This document shows, one piece after another, positions 1-10,804 of a DNA stretch of 64,000 bases. The notes beneath the pieces are model-generated. The model was not told where the DNA came from. It did not search any database and saw only the letters and a program-made list of their open reading frames with translations. A program made the position numbers and the translations under genes. The DNA is from Zingiber officinale (taxonomy: Eukaryota; Streptophyta; Magnoliopsida; Zingiberales; Zingiberaceae): contig NC_055999.1 in the NCBI RefSeq assembly GCF_018446385.1, positions 85,044,281 through 85,108,280 on the forward strand. The letters run 5' to 3'. Position 1 is the first letter of the stretch. Each line of letters begins with the position of its first letter.

Positions 1-1225
1 TCAAAATCATTGTAAAAATCTTCTAAAACTTCATTTCAAAATTATTTGAAAAATCTTTCAAAATCATTTTAAAAATCTTTTAAAACTTCATTTCAAAATT
101 ATTTGAAAAATATTTCAAAATCATTTTAAAAATCTTTTAAACTTATTTTCAAAATTATTTTAAAAATCTTTTAAAACTTCATTTCAAAATCCTTTGAAAA
201 ATACTTTAAAAACTAACTTGAAAATCTTACTCCACTAAATTTACTAGACTTACAAGAATATGGAATTAGCCCTGAAGGAAATGGAGATTTGAAGTTTGAG
301 CATACTCATACTTTAGGGCTCTGATACCTTAACAAAACAATCTGGATAACTTAAAATCTATTTAACCTCATGCTTGGACTTAAAGAGCAACTAAAATAAA
401 TAACCTAAATTAAACATTTAGTCACTCCCTCTTTATCCAAAAAAAAAATAACAAATTCTTACTCATATCTTTTCATAATTAAGTTTTAACGCTAAGTACC
501 TTTTAAACTGAACCTACATTCTCAAAATTCATTGTTTGCAAAAGGCTTAGCTAAAGTGACTCATATAGCAACCTTCAACCTTTCTCAAACTTAGCCACCT
601 TATAAATTTTAACTCTAAATGCTAAAATACATTTCTAAGTTAAAAATATTAAAAAGCATGTTTATTTACTTGTAAAATTTAACTCATGGCTTTCAAAAGA
701 CTTTTGCTAAGTAAATTGAGACTTCAAATTTCTTTACAAACAATTTGGCTCCAAAATTTTTAAAAAAAAAATCTAGCTAAGTTTTTCTAACTTTAGTTAG
801 GTATGTCTTTCTAAAAACAACCAAGTCTCAAAAGTGGCTAAAGGCATCATTCGAAATCATCCATATATTAGCCTTTTAAACTTAGGTGAAAAATATTTCG
901 TTTAACTAAGTTTCACAAGCCTTCTTCTACCTTCTCTCAAAAAGATTGTTTTCTTAAAATCTTAAAACTTGCTTTCAACTGATTTTTGATATATGGCAAA
1001 GGGGGAGAGTAGAAGAAAATTCAAAGAATTAAAGAAAATTGAAAGAAATTCAAATTTTAAAAAGTGAGCTTTTATTAAGGGGGAGTCTTTATATTAAGGG
1101 GGAGCTCTGCACTTAATTTAGCTCTGCACTTAACTATCATTATGCTTGTATTTTCATGCTTATCTTTTAATGGCATTATTTTCTTAACTTTGAATTTTTG
1201 TTGCTATAATCAAAAAGGAGGAGAT
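1..1225 (+). mobile_element. CopA: 3' non-coding internal region of a SIRE-like copia element
   Basis: AT-rich sequence without a usable reading frame runs up to a polypurine tract and an LTR start at 1226. Short polypurine boxes of the GGGGGAG kind recur near 1000-1110, as they do before the LTR of SIRE/Maximus-type copia elements. The first 230 bases are an imperfect repeat built on AAAATCATTTTAAAAATCTT-like units. The coding part must lie left of the window, so the copia assignment rests on LTR termini and layout only. Confidence 0.5.
1212..1225 (+). promoter_or_regulatory. CopA polypurine tract
   Basis: AAAAAGGAGGAGAT directly precedes the LTR start TGTTGG. This is the expected primer for plus-strand DNA synthesis and fixes the orientation of CopA as plus. 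Confidence 0.65.
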
Positions 1226-1364
1226 TGTTGGTGCAGGAAGCATCCGACGATCGAACCTAAGTTTTGATAATGGCAAAGGAATTCAAAGTTAAGATTCTCT
1301 GTTATCTAACATGTTGAATGAGTGTTTCAGGAAAGTCCTAACTGCGGTTAGGCAGGTGAAAACT

Positions 1365-1554
1365 CTAGGGGGTGGTAACCCTAGGTCCTAGGGGGTGGTA
1401 ACCCTAGGTGGAGAAAAGTCCTAGCTGCAGTTAGGCAAAGGGAAAAACTCTAGGGGGTGGTAACCCTAGGTCATAGGGGGTGGTAACCCTATGCGGAAAG
1501 TCTTGGCAGGTCGATGACTTCAGGCAAAAGTCCTATGGGGTGGTAACCCTAGGT
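1365..1554 (+). repeat. CTAGGGGGTGGTAACCCTAG minisatellite in the CopA LTR
   Basis: Five copies of a motif close to CTAGGGGGTGGTAACCCTAG are spread over 190 bases, some directly abutting and some separated by AAAGTCCTAGCTGCAG-like spacers. The unit contains the self-complementary core GGTAACC. Variants have decayed by single bases, for example a TCATAGG start near 1471 and TCCTATGG near 1531. Confidence 0.8.
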
Positions 1555-1893
1555 GGAAAGTCCTGGTGTCGCGAACCAGGTGAAAGACTGGCCGCGAAGC
1601 GGATGTCCAGCAGAAAGTCCGAGCGTCGAGTCGAGCAAAAGTCCGGTCGATCCGGAGGATCGGCACCATGTAAATCTCCCGAGTGGAGTAGGTGAGGACG
1701 CGTTCCCGTAGAGGAACAGAGGTGTCGTCGACCTAGGGTTTCGATCGAAATCCGGTCCGAGACTGTCGAACTTTCATTCATATTTATGATATTATGTGTG
1801 CTAACTTTGTCTTGTAGGATATGTGTGTAGTTAGTAGACTAACACATTGTGCAGGGACAAAAGAGCAACATTAGCTTCGGATGAACAGTGTCC

Positions 1894-2013
1894 GAGGCGC
1901 CTCCATGGAGCTTGGAGGCGCCTCGGGTGCGAAGGTGAGCTGGCTGTGCGCTGGAGTTGGAGGCGCCTTAAAGGGCAGTGAAGGCGCCTTGGACCGCAGC
2001 ATGGAGGCGCCTG
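1894..2013 (+). repeat. GGAGGCGCC palindrome cluster, left part
   Basis: The perfect palindrome GGCGCC within (G/A)GGCGCC(T) recurs five times in about 120 bases. The cluster resumes at 3997-4106 on the other side of the inserted solo LTR, so it was one array before the insertion. Confidence 0.75.
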
Positions 2014-2035
2014 ATGTGAAGCTCGAGTGTCGTGC

Positions 2036-3989
2036 TACGGGAGCTTACATCAAATTACAATTAATGTTTACCGAACCCCTCTATACTAAAGTAGTATAGA
2101 GATAACTCGGGTCGTCTCCCCAAAGATTGTAGCGGTAAATGATCAAATTAGGATCACTTATTGCTTTGAATTTTAATGTGAAAATGGAGGGGTTGGGTTT
2201 AAATTTTGAACTGCAATATGAAATAACAAACAAGTATGAAATTTAACCTAAGGAACAAAAGAGCAATGCGAGTATGAAATCTAATCCTAATTAATGAAAG
2301 ACATTCTATCTATCCATTAATAGTGATCTCATAATGCATTGTCACTCTACACTACGATTTCACCATTAACGGAACCAAACTAAGGAATGAAGGAGCAAAG
2401 ATTAAATGAACCTAACCTAATAAATGAAAGACGATGCAAATAGGAAAACCTAGTCTAACTTAAACTATGATTACACGGAAATTAAAGACAACTCAAAGTA
2501 AGCATCTAAAGAAATTAAGCATAGAACGTAATCTAGAGCATTAAAGAAATCTAATCCTAATTGCATTCAAATGAAGAACAAAACTTATAGCAATTGCAAA
2601 AAACAAGTCAAGCAAACATTAAGTGAAATAAAGTGCACAAATGTAAACCTACTGTTGGAAGAAACATTTTATCGAACACCTTACGAGCATGAATCAAAAT
2701 AGCATGAGTACATGCACTAAAACATGGGAGAACAATTTAATACAAGCATCAAACAATCACCCATACAAATCAACATAACAATACTAATTCAGTGAAGAAA
2801 CTGCAATAAACAAAAGCTGTTCAAATCTGATGAAGAACTGTTGATCGAACTTGAAGGTTGCTGTGACTGTGAAAACGTGGAGAAGATCTGTTCGAAATCA
2901 AATTGCTGTTGTGGAGTTCCGAATCTAGAGAAGAACTGCTCGGAATGATGTGAAATGGTACAACTTCTCCTCTTCTAACCCTCCTTGCAGTCACACAAAC
3001 GCCAACTCTAGAACCCCCAAACTACCGGCTGTGCTTGCTTCAACAACGGTGATGATGAATGAAACTTCCACAGATGAACCCCCTCGATGGAAGATGAACG
3101 GCTGTGAGAATGGAATGTCCCGCCGCTACTCCTCTTGAAGCCCTAGCTTTTGCAACCCGCATCGGTGAGAGCATCAAGGAAGCTACGGTAAGGGGACTCA
3201 CTAGAGAACCCCTCCGGTGAGATGAAGATGATTGGAGGATGCCGTCGCTGTCGAAGCTTGCTGCCGCCGCTACTTTGGATCTAGGAGATGAAGTTGTGGC
3301 TGTGGATGGCCGCAGGATGACAGAGAGGATGGTGAGAGAAGTCTGGCCGACGGCGATGGATAAGAAGAATAGCCGCCGGCCAGTGGAAGAAGAGAGGAGA
3401 GAAGTCGCCGGTGGCGTCGCGAGCCCTAACTCACGCGAAGAGGAAGACGCGAACAGCTGGTGTCGGGGGAGAAGAGAAGAAATCTGTGCATTGTGGATTT
3501 ATTTCCCCAAATCTGATCCAACGGTCCTGATCACCCAAATCTGATGGAGTGACTGAGATCAAATCTGAGTAAATGGTCGAGATCAACTAGAACCCATTGA
3601 ATGGTCAGGATGGCTAGATCAAGATGAGCGGCTTAGATCATTCCAGATCTACACAGATTGGCCAGAATCAACCAGATCTTGATGAACGACTAGAATTAAT
3701 CAGATCTGAATTTTTGCTTCGGATTTGATCCAATGGCTCAGATTTCTACAGATTGGACTTCTCATTATCTCAAGCCTTTATGTTCAATTTGGTTCAACTT
3801 GAGCTCAATCCCTAGAAAATAAAAGTGCACAATTATTAGTAGAAATCCATAAAAATAGGAAGAATTATAACAAAACTCATAATGTGAATCTAACTCAATA
3901 AACATGATAAGAATCAACAATTAATCATATGAAAGGATTATAACATGAGAATTAAGGGCAGAAATAATGCATCAAAATGCTAATTATCA
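2036..3989 (-). mobile_element. Solo-LTR-like insertion in the CopA LTR
   Basis: This block interrupts the GGCGCC-rich CopA LTR. Read on the minus strand it starts TGATAATTAGCATTTTGATG and passes through TTATTTCTGCCCTTAATTC, a start style I associate with Tat/Athila-group gypsy LTRs. The far end carries CTCGGGTCGTCTCCCC near 2107-2122. There is no coding capacity for transposon proteins, primer site or polypurine tract. The left boundary is uncertain by about 30 bases and I could not fix a target duplication. A GC-rich stretch at 3000-3540 resembles a gene leader but has no recognisable product. Confidence 0.5.
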
Positions 3990-3996
3990 GTGCCTT

Positions 3997-4106
3997 GAAG
4001 GCGCATGAAGGCGCCTTCAGAGGGATAATGCGCGACTTGATCAGCGCTTATCGACGAGTGCAACCCGGGGCTTGGAGGTACCTCGGACAGCCTTGGAGGC
4101 GCCTCC
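3997..4106 (+). repeat. GGCGCC palindrome cluster, right part
   Basis: AAGGCGCATGAAGGCGCCTT and GGAGGCGCCTCC continue the array seen at 1894-2013. One copy has become GGAGGTACCTCGG near 4075, which is still close to palindromic. Confidence 0.65.
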
Positions 4107-4517
4107 AGCATCCTTTATAAGCAGTGTTCGAGCACCTCTTCAAAGACAACTCTCTCTGAATAATCTCTTGCTACGTGCTGCGAACCTGACGACCCAGAAG
4201 TGCTGCGAACGCGATACCAACGACCCGGAACTACGCTTCTCCATCTTTAGTTGTCGGTATAAAGTTTATGAGCTGTAAATTCCTATAATTATACAAATTA
4301 TCATGCTTATAGTTGTTGCCCACCGAAAGCGATCAAGGATCGCGGGCCTTCGAGTAGGAGTCGATCTAGGCTCCGAACGAAGTAAATAGTTTGCCTCTTT
4401 GTGTGATTGTTTTTATTTCCGCTGCATTTACTCGAATGGTTTTACGATTCCGAAAAATGAAATAGCCGCGAGCGCTATTCACCCCCCCCCCCCTTCTAGA
4501 GCGGTCTCGATCCAACA

Positions 4518-5825
4518 AATTCTGCATACTATGCTAATCAAAATTCTGCATACTAATCTAACAAAATTCTGCATACTATGCTAGTCAAAATTCTGCACTA
4601 TAAACTTAACAAAAAAAATATGCACTATAAGCTCTAAAGCTGGTATAGGATTAATGGGCTATTCTTGTTCATTGTATAGCACAACCGAAACCGACAGTAA
4701 GGGTTGTTCGTGCCCACTTCATAGCACAAACAAACTATACAGCAACTCCAAATCAAACAGTAAGGAAGGAACTAAACTGCATGCTCAAAATAACCGAACT
4801 TCACAGCAGTTCCAATCAAACGGTAAGGAAGCAAGCATTAAGGTAACAGAATCCAAACCATTAATCCAAACCTTTAAGGTAACAGCATGAAGGAAACTAC
4901 ATGCTCAAAACTCATATCTTTACAGAACCACAAAAATTCTTCAGCATGCTACAACATAAATGCAAGGAGAAAACAAACCCCGGATCTACTCTAAAATCCC
5001 TAGCAACCACAACTCTTTACAACAAAATACGAAAGCCAAAGAAGGCCATTCATACTAAGCAAATCGACAACAAGACTTAAATTGAATACTAAAGCCATAA
5101 GCACAAACAAACTATAGTTCGGATTATAGCATTTGCAGAAAAACAATCACACATGCATGCTAGGGTTCCACGGCTACACAACCTTGGCAGCAGCAAGAAA
5201 AGAAACCTCGGAACTACTCTTACCGCAGGTGAGAGCACGTACCTTTGCATTCTTGGACTCACGACCGAAAGAAGCTTCTAGGGTTTCGAAGATTTGCAAG
5301 TTTCGGCCCCTTCTTCGTGCCCACATATTCTCCTGGCCGAGAGGATCGTGATGGTGAAGAAACCTCTCGGAAATCACCCTATACCGCTCGTCGGAGAGAA
5401 GCCCTAGCTTCTCTTCTCTGTTTTCGCCCAAACGGCCGTCGCACGTGAGAGAAAGGGGAAAGAGTTTAGGGCACGGGAAAAATACCTAGGTTCCTCTCTT
5501 ATTTCCCTTTAATACCTAAATATTTCCGTTATCAACTACTACTTAAATTATTTTCGCTATCTCTTTTATCAGCACGGCCCTGCTTGGTTCTTGGTCATCA
5601 CGCTTCGCTTAAGTCTCGGATCGGTCGAAGGTCGCGGGTTCAAACCTCGGTCTAACCTCTTTATTTTTTGAAACTTCTTTCTTTTGGTAAAAATACCTAA
5701 CGAACTCCAAAAATTACATAAAAATACTCTAAAAATACCTAAAAATCTCTAGAATATTTTTAAAGCATTTCTAATTATTTTTAAGCACTATTAGAACTCG
5801 TAATGAGGAAATTTGAGTTGTTATA
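4518..5825 (-). mobile_element. G1 3' LTR, truncated
   Basis: This matches 28500-29869 (G1 5' LTR) closely: CTGCATACTATGCTAATC repeats, the TAATGGGCTATTCTTGTTC block, the GC-rich leader-like block at 5160-5450 and the end GAGTTGTTATA (GGGTTGTTACA in the partner). Only the U3-proximal 1.3 kb is present; the rest is cut off by the CopA LTR at 4517. The canonical terminal CA (plus strand) has changed to TA. Confidence 0.85.
5573..5669 (+). other. Antisense tRNA-like module in the G1 3' LTR (degenerate)
   Basis: A box B match GGTTCAAACCT lies at 5637-5647 and is followed by a six-T run at 5664-5669. The box A region (GCACGGCCCTGCTTGG) is degraded compared with 38913. The module runs on the plus strand, opposite to the retroelement. 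It is not a functional tRNA gene; no acceptor stem is visible. Confidence 0.5.
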
Positions 5826-5841
5826 ATTCTCTATACCTTAT
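5826..5841 (-). promoter_or_regulatory. G1 polypurine tract
   Basis: Minus-strand reading ATAAGGTATAGAGAAT sits immediately before the 3' LTR. In the sister elements the equivalent reads TAAGGTATGGGGAAT (39156, 45808), so G1's tract has decayed. Confidence 0.6.
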
Positions 5842-5860
5842 AAAAAGTTCATCCTTGAAC

Positions 5861-7259
5861 TTAGAATAACTCTGGATATTTCTGTCTCATGCTGTCCTCA
5901 CGCTCCCAAGTAACCTTCTCGTGCTTCTGATTCTGCCAGATGACCTTCACTAGTGGTACTTCCTTGTTCCTTAGTCTCTTAACTTTTCTGACCACTATCT
6001 GTGTAGGTCTGCTCTCATAGCTAAGATCCTCCTGGATCTGTACTGACTGAGGTTGAATCACTTGGCTAGGGTTGTGAAGGCACTTCTTTAGCATGGAGAC
6101 ATGAAATACATTATGTATTGCTGACATGTCTTGTGTTAAGTCCAGCTTGTAAGCTACTTTCCCAATCCTCCCTGTGATCAGGTAGGGTCTTATGTAGCGG
6201 GGACTTAACTTGCCCTTGTTGCCAAATCTCATCACTCTCTTCATCGGAGCAACTTTGAGAAAGACTGAATCCCCTACTTGGAATTCAAGTGGCCTACGGC
6301 GTGCATCAGCATAACTTTTCTGCCTGCTCTGGGCAGTCTCAATTCTCTATCTAATCTTCTGGATAGTCTGTGTGGTTTCTTCTATCATCTCGGTTTGACT
6401 GCCCAATTCTGATTCCATTTCTTTTTTTTTCTCCAGTATCCAACCAGCATATAGGTGATCTACACTTCCGGCCATACAGTGCTTCGTACGGTGCCATCTT
6501 AATAGTGGCTTGGTAGCTATTGTTGTAGGCGAATTCAGCTAAATACAGATACTTGCATCAACTACCTTTAAAATCTAATTCACAAGCCCTGATCATGTCT
6601 TCTAAAATCTAATTTACTCGTTCTGTCTGCCCATCAGTCTGGGGATGAAAGGCTGTGCTGAACTTGAGTTTGGTGCCTAATGCATTCTGAACACACTCCC
6701 AAAAATGAGAGGTGAAGCGCCCATCCCTATCGGAAACAATTGACTTCGGAACTCCATGAAGTCTGATCACTTCCTTAATATATAGTTGTGCCAACTGCTC
6801 TATAGAGTGGGACACCTTGATGGCTAAAAAATGGGCAGACTTGGTTAATCTGTCCACTATCACCCATATCGCATCATATCCATTGGTAGTTCTTGGAAGA
6901 CCTGTTATGAAGTCCATGGATATTTCTTCCCACTTCCACTCTGGTATTGGGAGAGGCTGTAGAACTCCTCCTGGTCTCTGGTGCTCTTCTTTGACTCTCT
7001 GGCATGTCAGACAGGTACTGACATATTTTGCTACATCCCTCTTGAGTCCGGACCACCAGAATCTTTGCTTCAAATCTTGATACATCTTGGTGGAACCAAG
7101 ATGCATGGAGTATGGTGTACTATGAGCTTCTTCTAGAATCTTCCTCCTCAATTCCTCATCATTAGGAACACAAAGGCGACTCCTTTGATAAAGTATTCCA
7201 CTGTTTGATACTCCAAACTCTGAATTTTTTTCTTTTTGTATCCCTTGCTTGATCTTCTA
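5861..7259 (-). pseudogene. G1 integrase and chromodomain-like C terminus (broken)
   Basis: Integrase inserts retroelement cDNA into the chromosome. From N to C one sees the zinc-binding part ending CLTCQRVKEEHQRPGG, the catalytic core with MDFITGLP, VSDRDGRFTSHFWE and QTDGQTERVN supplying the D, D and E positions, AEFAYNNSYQATIKM, the KGKLSPRYIRPYLI segment, and a tail KRLRNKEVPLVKVIWQN then VTWEREDSMRQKYPELF typical of plant chromovirus chromodomain-type ends. It is broken by a stop at 7257-7259, another just after QTERVN near 6608, and a frameshift near an A/T-rich run around 6420-6460. It follows RT/RNase H in the usual gypsy order. Confidence 0.9.
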
Positions 7260-8759
7260 GATATCTGGATCTTCACTTTGCTTTCTCTGTATATCCTCAA
7301 GCAAGGTTGACTCTAAGGTCAATGCAGAGAGTTTCCCATAAACAATTTCGACTCCAAAATCTGATAATTCCTTCTGTAGTGGTAGTGCTAATGATGACAA
7401 GGACATCAGAGTTGCATTGGACTTTCGACTTAGTGCATCCGCCACTTTGTTAGTTTTACCTGGGTGGTAGAGGATTTCACAGTCATAATCTTTAACCAAC
7501 TCTAGCCACCTGCGTTGTCTCATGTTTAAATCTTTCTGGATAAAGAAATACTTCAAGCTCTGATGATCTTTGAAGATTCTGCATTGAACTCCATACAAAT
7601 AATGTCGCCAGAGTTTTAGTGCAAAGACTACAACTGCCAGCTCAAGATCATGAGTGGGGTAATTCTTCTCATAGTCTTTGAGTTGTCTGGAAGCATAAGC
7701 TATAACCTTCCTTTCTTTCATGAGAACAGTTCCGAGGCCCATCTTGGAGGCATCACTGTATATATCAAAACTTTTGTCACTCTCTGGAACAGTCAAGATA
7801 GGAGCACTGGTCAATCTCTTCTTCAATGCTTATAAACTTTGCTCACATTTGTCTGACCATTCAAACTTCTTGTTCTTCCTAGTGAGGGCTGTTAGTGGAG
7901 AGGCTATCCTGGAAAAGTCCTCCACGAACTCTCTATAATACACAGCTAAATCAAGAAAGCTTCTGATCTCCCTGGCGTTCTTGGGCCACTCCAGTTGTTG
8001 ACCGCTTCTATCTTGGCAGGATCCACTTGAATACCTTCTTTAGAAATGATGTGACCTAGAAACGCCACCTGCTCTAACCAGAACTCGTACTTTGAGAATT
8101 TAGCATAAAACTGCTTTCGCTAAAGGGTCTGTAGTACTATTCTCAAGTGCGTGTCATGCTCCTCTGGGGTTCTTGAATAGATCAGAATGTCGTCGATGAA
8201 CACAATGACAAACTTGTCAAGGTATTCTCTGAACACTCTGCTCATTAAGTCCATGAAGACCGCATGTGCATTTGTCACTCCAAAAGGCATGACTACAAAC
8301 TCATAGTGTCCATATCTGGTCCTGAAAGCTGTTCTGGGTATATCACTTTCTTTCACTTTCAACTGATGGTACCCAGAGCGCAAATCTATCTTAGAGAACA
8401 CTGTTACCCCCTTTAACTGATCGTATAGATCATCTATTTTGGGAAGAGGGTACTTGTTCTTAATTGTCACTTTGTTCAGCGCTCTATAATCTATGCACAT
8501 TCGCATAGATCCGTCTTTCTTCTTGACGAACAACACTGGAGCTCCCCATGGTGAGTGACGAGGACGGATGAAACCTTTGTCAAGTAGCTCCTGAAGTTGT
8601 TCTTGTATTTCTTTCAGTTCTGCTGGAGCCATTCGGTACGGAGCTTTTGAAATTGGACCGGTACCAGGAACCAACTCAATTTCAAACTCCACTTCTCTGT
8701 TGGGAGGTAGTCCAGGTAGCTCTTCTGGAAATACCTCTGGATACTCACAGACTACTCGA
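7260..8759 (-). pseudogene. G1 reverse transcriptase and RNase H (broken)
   Basis: This part copies the element RNA and degrades it. RT landmarks are [65 protein letters not shown] and the active site FIDDILIYS near 8200. RNase H begins near 7800 with [11 protein letters not shown] and includes [20 protein letters not shown] and [18 protein letters not shown] stop sits at the end of LRIVLQTL (8120) and a small deletion near 7990-8005 shifts the frame. The region upstream of RT shares one frame with gag and protease. Confidence 0.92.
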
Positions 8760-9289
8760 ACATCCTCCTGCTTGGGTATTTCTTATTCTTCTGCATTCGC
8801 AATGTGCGCAAGAAAACCAGTACATCCTTTAGCTAACATCTAGTGAGCTGTAAGGGAAGAGAGGAACTTCTGGGTCTTCCTCTTCAGCACTCCTGTGAAC
8901 TCAAAGGACGGTTTACCTTCTAGGTTGAAAATCACTTTCCTTCTGCGGCAATCCACTGAAGCACTGTACTTGCTGAGGAAATCCAAACCCAGAATGACAT
9001 CGAAATCTTGCATCGCAAGGACTACTAGATCAACATATAGCTCTCGGTCTGAAATTCTGCCTGGTACAGCCCGAAGCCACTGGTTGGACTCCATGACTTC
9101 CCCAGAAGGTAGGGTTGTCAAGAACGTGGAGTTCATGCTCTCTGTAGGTATCTAAAATTCTTTGGCAAAGAGTACTGATATAAAAGAATGGGTCTCCCCA
9201 GTATCAAATAGTGCAGTAGCTAAATGCTGAAAAACAACTACTTGACCTGTTACGATCGTAGAGGCACTAGCAGTCTCCTCTTTGGTGAG
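8760..9289 (-). pseudogene. G1 aspartic protease (broken)
   Basis: The retroviral-type protease that matures the polyprotein is recognised by ALFDTGETHSFIS near 9200, FLTTLPSGEVMESNQWLRAVP and FDVILGLDFLSKYSASVDC. The catalytic DTG is intact but is followed by E where relatives in this window have A (G5) or S (G2). A stop follows KEF at 9152 and another follows SSLTAH at 8840. The frame is the same as gag and RT. Confidence 0.85.
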
Positions 9290-10501
9290 GGAGAATACTC
9301 TGGCACTGGCTGAAACTGGTGGAGCTTCCAATCTTCCTTGACTGAGCTGAGGTCCATCCAGAGTCACAGGCATGTAGTGTAACTGAGGCTTGTTCCCGTA
9401 TTGTGGTGCTTGTTGCTGAGATGCTTTGAGCTTGTTAGGACATGCCTTAGCCAGATGTCCTTCTTGGCCACACGAATAACATCCAGTCATACCCAAAAGA
9501 CAGACTCCTGGATGTACTCTCCCACATTTGGGGCAGGGAGGAAACTTAGCCTGCTTGTCTTTAGAACCACCCTTTTGGCTTCCTCCTGTATTCCACCATT
9601 TCCTCTTGTTATCTTTTCCCTTCTAGTGCTGCTTACTTGCCTGAGGTTTCTGACTCCCTGCTGTCTTGTCTTCCATCTTGACTGGCTTGAATTGCATTTG
9701 TTGTGCCTTGATGCTGTTCAGATAATGCTCAGCGACCAATGCCCTACTGACTAGCTCTTCACCAGTCTGTGGTCGGTGAGTCCCACTACTAACATTAAGT
9801 GTTATTTCTGGCCTCAGCATTCAGAGCATTAGTCTGACTCATTTTTTCTCAGTACTTACTAGCTCTGGGCAGAGACAAGCTAGCCTGTTGAATCTCTTGA
9901 CTGCTTCTTCTACTGGCAGGCCACCTTGTCTAAATTCTATAAACTCCTCATAATGTTTATTGGTGATCCGTTGGCGGAAGAATTCTTCGTGAAACTCTAT
10001 CTCGAAGTCAACCCAACTCATCTGATTGACTGCTCTCTTGCTCTTAACTCTCTCCCACCACATACGAGCATCCCCTGATAGGCAGAAAGAGGCACACTTG
10101 ATCTTCTCGACTTCTAGCCAGTCAAGAAGCTCCATGGTGCTCTCCAGTGTCTTAAACCAAGCCTGAGCATCCCAGGGCTCAGTCATGCCGGAGAAACTTT
10201 CTGGCTTCATCTTCAACCATTGTATCAGGTATGCTTCCTATCTTCTAGGTGCTGTGGGGACTTCCAGGGTGGCTGGTGGAACCTCAGTCACCATTGGAGT
10301 CTCCACATTGATAGTTGAAGGAGGGGGAGGAACTGGCTGCCGATTAGCCATCAGATTGACGATCACTTGTTGCTGCTCTGCCACTTGTTTCTGGAGTTGA
10401 GCAACAACTTCAGAGAGATCAGGTTCAGTTGTTCTGGGTTCTTCGTTTTCCTGAGCTTGGTCCTCAATACGAGCGGTACGGGGACATCCTCTTCTTGACA
10501 T
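9290..10501 (-). pseudogene. G1 gag with one CCHC zinc knuckle (broken)
   Basis: Gag forms the virus-like particle. The start is ATG at 10501 (MSRRGCPRT), shared with the start in G3 and G4. A glutamine-rich segment (QLQKQVAEQQQ) is followed by the retrotransposon gag domain (EPWDAQAWFKTLESTMELLDW, DARMWWERVKSKRAVNQMSW, EFRQGGLPVEEAVKRFNRLA), a basic linker, and one knuckle CYSCGQEGHLAKAC near 9440-9482. In-frame stops interrupt it near 10236, 9839 and 9623, but no frameshift occurs between 10501 and about 8120. Confidence 0.9.
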
Positions 10502-10745
10502 CTAGTTATGCAGAAAGAGGAAAACCCTGAAATCATCCCTATTCTTTCTACACATACATATAAAAACATAGAAGAACCAAACAAGAACTTTAATCTCACT
10601 TTTGCACTTATAAGCAAATATTTCTAGGATTTCTCTATACTACCAATAATAAGGAAAAACATACTAAATAAAAGAATTTTTAAATACTTTCTTACTTGAA
10701 GACGGCAAGATTGGTTCTGATGTGTGATGCTGGAGAATAGGAACT
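10502..10745 (-). other. G1 leader between primer site and gag
   Basis: A non-coding 5' leader of about 240 bases. It is similar in outline to 35579-35815 (G3) and 42314-42549 (G4), including CTTACTTGAAGACGGCAAG on the plus strand. Confidence 0.75.
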
Positions 10746-10757
10746 GCTCTGATACCA
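10746..10757 (-). promoter_or_regulatory. G1 primer binding site (initiator tRNA-Met)
   Basis: The minus strand reads TGGTATCAGAGC three bases inside the 5' LTR end. This is complementary to the 3' end of plant initiator tRNA-Met, the usual primer for these elements. Confidence 0.9.
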
Positions 10758-10760
10758 ACT

Positions 10761-10804
10761 TGTAACACCCCACCCTCCTCACTACTAGTCTGTGAGGGTG
10801 GAGC
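10761..10804 (-). mobile_element. G1 5' LTR, terminal 44 bases split off by G2
   Basis: The plus strand starts TGTAACACCCCACCC next to the primer binding site and runs only to GGAGC, where G2 begins. The rest of this LTR resumes at 27430 with the duplicated GGAGC and ends at 29869. Confidence 0.9.
10800..10804. repeat. Target-site duplication GGAGC (left)
   Basis: GGAGC precedes the G2 start TGTCATGCCCC and recurs at 27430-27434 straight after the other end of G2. Five bases is the usual size for Ty3/gypsy insertion. Confidence 0.92.

Larger units (their letters stand above)
1226..4517 (+). mobile_element. CopA 3' LTR (interrupted)
   Basis: The LTR begins TGTTGGTGCAGG after the polypurine tract and ends in a C-run followed by GATCCAACA, so its ends form the inverted pair TGTTGG/CCAACA. 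About 1.95 kb of the 3.29-kb span is a foreign insertion (about 2036-3989), leaving an LTR of roughly 1.3 kb. It abuts a gypsy LTR fragment at 4518, so CopA probably inserted into the 3' LTR of G1. The second CopA LTR and the target duplication are off-window. The end has a 12-base C-run at 4482-4493. Confidence 0.6.

Noticed and set aside
3239-3544. 101-residue frame starting MPSLSKLAAAATLDLG
   Set aside because: It lies in the solo-LTR-like insertion, has transposon leader composition and no recognisable domain.
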